This document shows positions 62,815-64,000 of a stretch of 64,000 nucleotides of DNA, piece after piece. The translations under genes and the position numbers were made by a program. Position 1 is the first letter of the stretch. Each line of letters opens with the position of its first letter. The DNA is from Sorangium sp025924095 (GTDB lineage: Bacteria > Myxococcota_A > Polyangia > Polyangiales > Polyangiaceae). The notes beneath the pieces are model-generated. The model did no database searches. It was not told where the DNA came from and worked only from the letters and a program-made list of their open reading frames with translations. The DNA lies in NCBI RefSeq assembly GCF_051521505.1, contig NZ_CP150356.1, forward strand, positions 5,828,001-5,892,000, in the 5' to 3' direction.

Positions 62815-64000
62815 ATGTCCCTCCGCGTCCCGCTCGGCATCGACGACTTCCGAAAGCTCCGCGAGTCCGGGCTGGAGTACGTCGACAAGACCCACCTCAT
62901 CCGCGAGCTGATCGACAAGGAGGGCGTCCAGGTCGTCCTCCTCCCCCGCCCCCGGCGGTTCGGCAAGACGCTGAACCTGTCCATGCTGCGCTGGTTCTTC
63001 GAGAAGCGGCAGGAGGATCTCACGCACCTCTTCGAGGACCTCTCGATAGGGCGGGCCGGAGAGCGCTACCGCGCGCACTTCCAGCGGTATCCCGTCATCT
63101 ACCTGACATTCAAAGGAGCGAAGCAGGAGACGTTCGAGCGCTGCTGGGCGGCCCTGCGGGAGAAGATCGTCGAGCTCTACAACCAGCATCGCTATGTGCT
63201 CGACAGCGGCCAGCTCGGGGAGGTGGAGCAGCGCCGTTACAAGGAAGTGCTGGACGGTACCGCGTCCGAGGCCGTGTACGGCCGGGCGCTGCTGGACCTG
63301 TCCAGCCACCTCCACCACCTCCACGGCGAGCGCGTCGTGATGCTCATCGACGAGTACGACGAGCCCATCCACGCCGGGGATCTCCACGGCTACGCGCCGC
63401 GGATCCTCGACTTCGTGCGCACGCTCCTCACCGAGGGGCTGAAGGGCAATCCGCACCTTCACCGGGCCGTCCTCACCGGCATCCTCCGGGTGGCGCGTGA
63501 GAGCATCTTCTCGGGGCTCAACAACGTCGTCGTCTATTCGCTGCTCCGTTCGGATTTCAACACCTGCTTCGGGTTCACCGACGCCGAGGTGGAGCGATTG
63601 CTGGACAAGGCCGGCCGGCGCAGTCTCCTCGACGTGATCCGCGCCTGGTACAACGGGTATGACTTCGGCGGCGCGGTCATCTATAACCCCTGGTCGATCC
63701 TCAGCTTCCTGGAGGGGGAAGACGAGGATCCGCTCCCCTTCTGGCTCGGCACGAGCTCCAACGATCTCATCCAGAGGGTGATCGAGGAGCACGCCGTGAC
63801 GCTGCAGCCCGCGCTGGAGGTGCTGATGGAGGGCGGCGAGATCGAGCGCGTGCTCGAGGAGAACGTGGCCGTCGGCGATCTCGCGCAGAACGAGGACGCG
63901 CTGTTCGGGCTCCTGGTCTTCTCGGGATATCTCCGCGCCGAGAAGCGCTCGCGCGGGCCCGGGGAGCAGCCCGCGCACGCCTTGAAGATCCCGAACCGCG
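62815..64000 (+). CDS. AAA-ATPase-like protein (DUF1703 family), 3' end beyond window
   Basis: 395 codons are visible from ATG 62815 and the frame is open at the right edge. The N-terminus LRVPLGIDDFRKLRESGLEYVDKTHLIREL is the hallmark of the AAA-ATPase-like family. RPRRFGKTLNLSML is a shortened Walker A and VVMLIDEYDEPIHAG the Walker B. CFGFTDAEVERLLDKAG and WYNGYDFGGAVIYNPWSILSFL are further family blocks. Complete members end in a PD-(D/E)XK nuclease domain, which would be past the edge. These genes are often multi-copy and possibly mobile. Confidence 0.9.
   Translation, partial: MSLRVPLGIDDFRKLRESGLEYVDKTHLIRELIDKEGVQVVLLPRPRRFGKTLNLSMLRWFFEKRQEDLTHLFEDLSIGRAGERYRAHFQRYPVIYLTFKGAKQETFERCWAALREKIVELYNQHRYVLDSGQLGEVEQRRYKEVLDGTASEAVYGRALLDLSSHLHHLHGERVVMLIDEYDEPIHAGDLHGYAPRILDFVRTLLTEGLKGNPHLHRAVLTGILRVARESIFSGLNNVVVYSLLRSDFNTCFGFTDAEVERLLDKAGRRSLLDVIRAWYNGYDFGGAVIYNPWSILSFLEGEDEDPLPFWLGTSSNDLIQRVIEEHAVTLQPALEVLMEGGEIERVLEENVAVGDLAQNEDALFGLLVFSGYLRAEKRSRGPGEQPAHALKIPNR

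Noticed and set aside
61747..63978. Long minus-strand open frame opposite the TPR and AAA-ATPase-like genes
   Set aside because: The plus strand encodes recognisable Walker motifs and family blocks; the minus frame is the usual antisense shadow in GC-rich DNA.

Overview
The window is GC-rich (about 70% by eye, with strong G/C preference at third codon positions) and looks like a chromosomal segment of a myxobacterium of the Sorangium/Polyangium type. The reasons are the many lipoproteins with Ser/Gly-rich or acidic linkers, the DUF1552/DUF1592 pair, a HmuY-like haem protein next to a TonB receptor, PAS-STAS signalling, Rpn-like and AAA-ATPase-like genes, and several secreted hydrolases. The assignment rests on gene content and composition only.

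Left edge (1-4444) is a mobile region of lower GC. An IS66-family element (tnpA, tnpB and most of tnpC on the minus strand) has its terminal repeat at about 2369 and interrupts an unidentified gene (2370-3126). A tyrosine integrase catalytic domain then abuts, and reads into, tRNA-Glu(UUC), the likely attachment site of the island.

Region 4.6-10.2 kb: a small conserved acidic protein, a TonB-dependent receptor translationally coupled to a double-domain HmuY-like lipoprotein (haem capture and import), and a secreted HExxHxxGxxH metalloprotease. Region 10.2-14.7 kb (minus): a polysaccharide cluster of glycosyltransferase, NAD-dependent epimerase and glycosyltransferase, followed by a four-CBS protein. 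Region 15.2-28.4 kb is mostly metabolic or housekeeping: glycine-rich lipoprotein, GNAT, FAD-linked oxidase, epoxide-hydrolase-like enzyme, MFS transporter, serA, HtrA-type protease, DUF1552/DUF1592 pair, carboxylesterase and a small Cys-rich protein.

Region 29-42 kb is accessory: a multi-pass membrane protein, a predicted clan-CD (caspase-fold) cysteine peptidase with a 3 x 19-residue N-terminal repeat, a di-haem cytochrome-like lipoprotein, an S37-like peptidase, a phage-tail-like SGNH protein, an orphan Imm-5-like immunity protein, and a repeat lipoprotein broken by two frameshifts. Region 42.4-47 kb holds an SDR/TetR operon with a clear operator inside its promoter, two decayed gene fragments and a propeller lipoprotein. 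Region 47.2-51.3 kb encodes secreted chitin degradation (GH18 and GH19 enzymes with chitin-binding modules) and a Cys-rich multi-repeat protein. Region 51.4-54.5 kb is a divergent signalling locus (receiver-PAS regulator plus small protein versus PAS-PAS-STAS protein).

Region 54.5-64 kb: an Rpn-like gene, a HugZ-like haem-utilisation protein, a 5'-truncated second Rpn-like gene joined directly to a lower-GC unidentified gene with a HEPN-type RDxxxH motif (candidate defence gene), a B12-binding radical SAM protein in a likely operon with a GH1 glycosidase, a TPR protein and an AAA-ATPase-like gene that runs off the right edge.

The best candidates for undescribed biology are the repeat-tailed clan-CD peptidase (31.0 kb), the RDxxxH protein in the low-GC insert (57.1-58.5 kb), and a shared acidic leader with an Ala-Leu/Val motif after the lipobox of at least five exported proteins.
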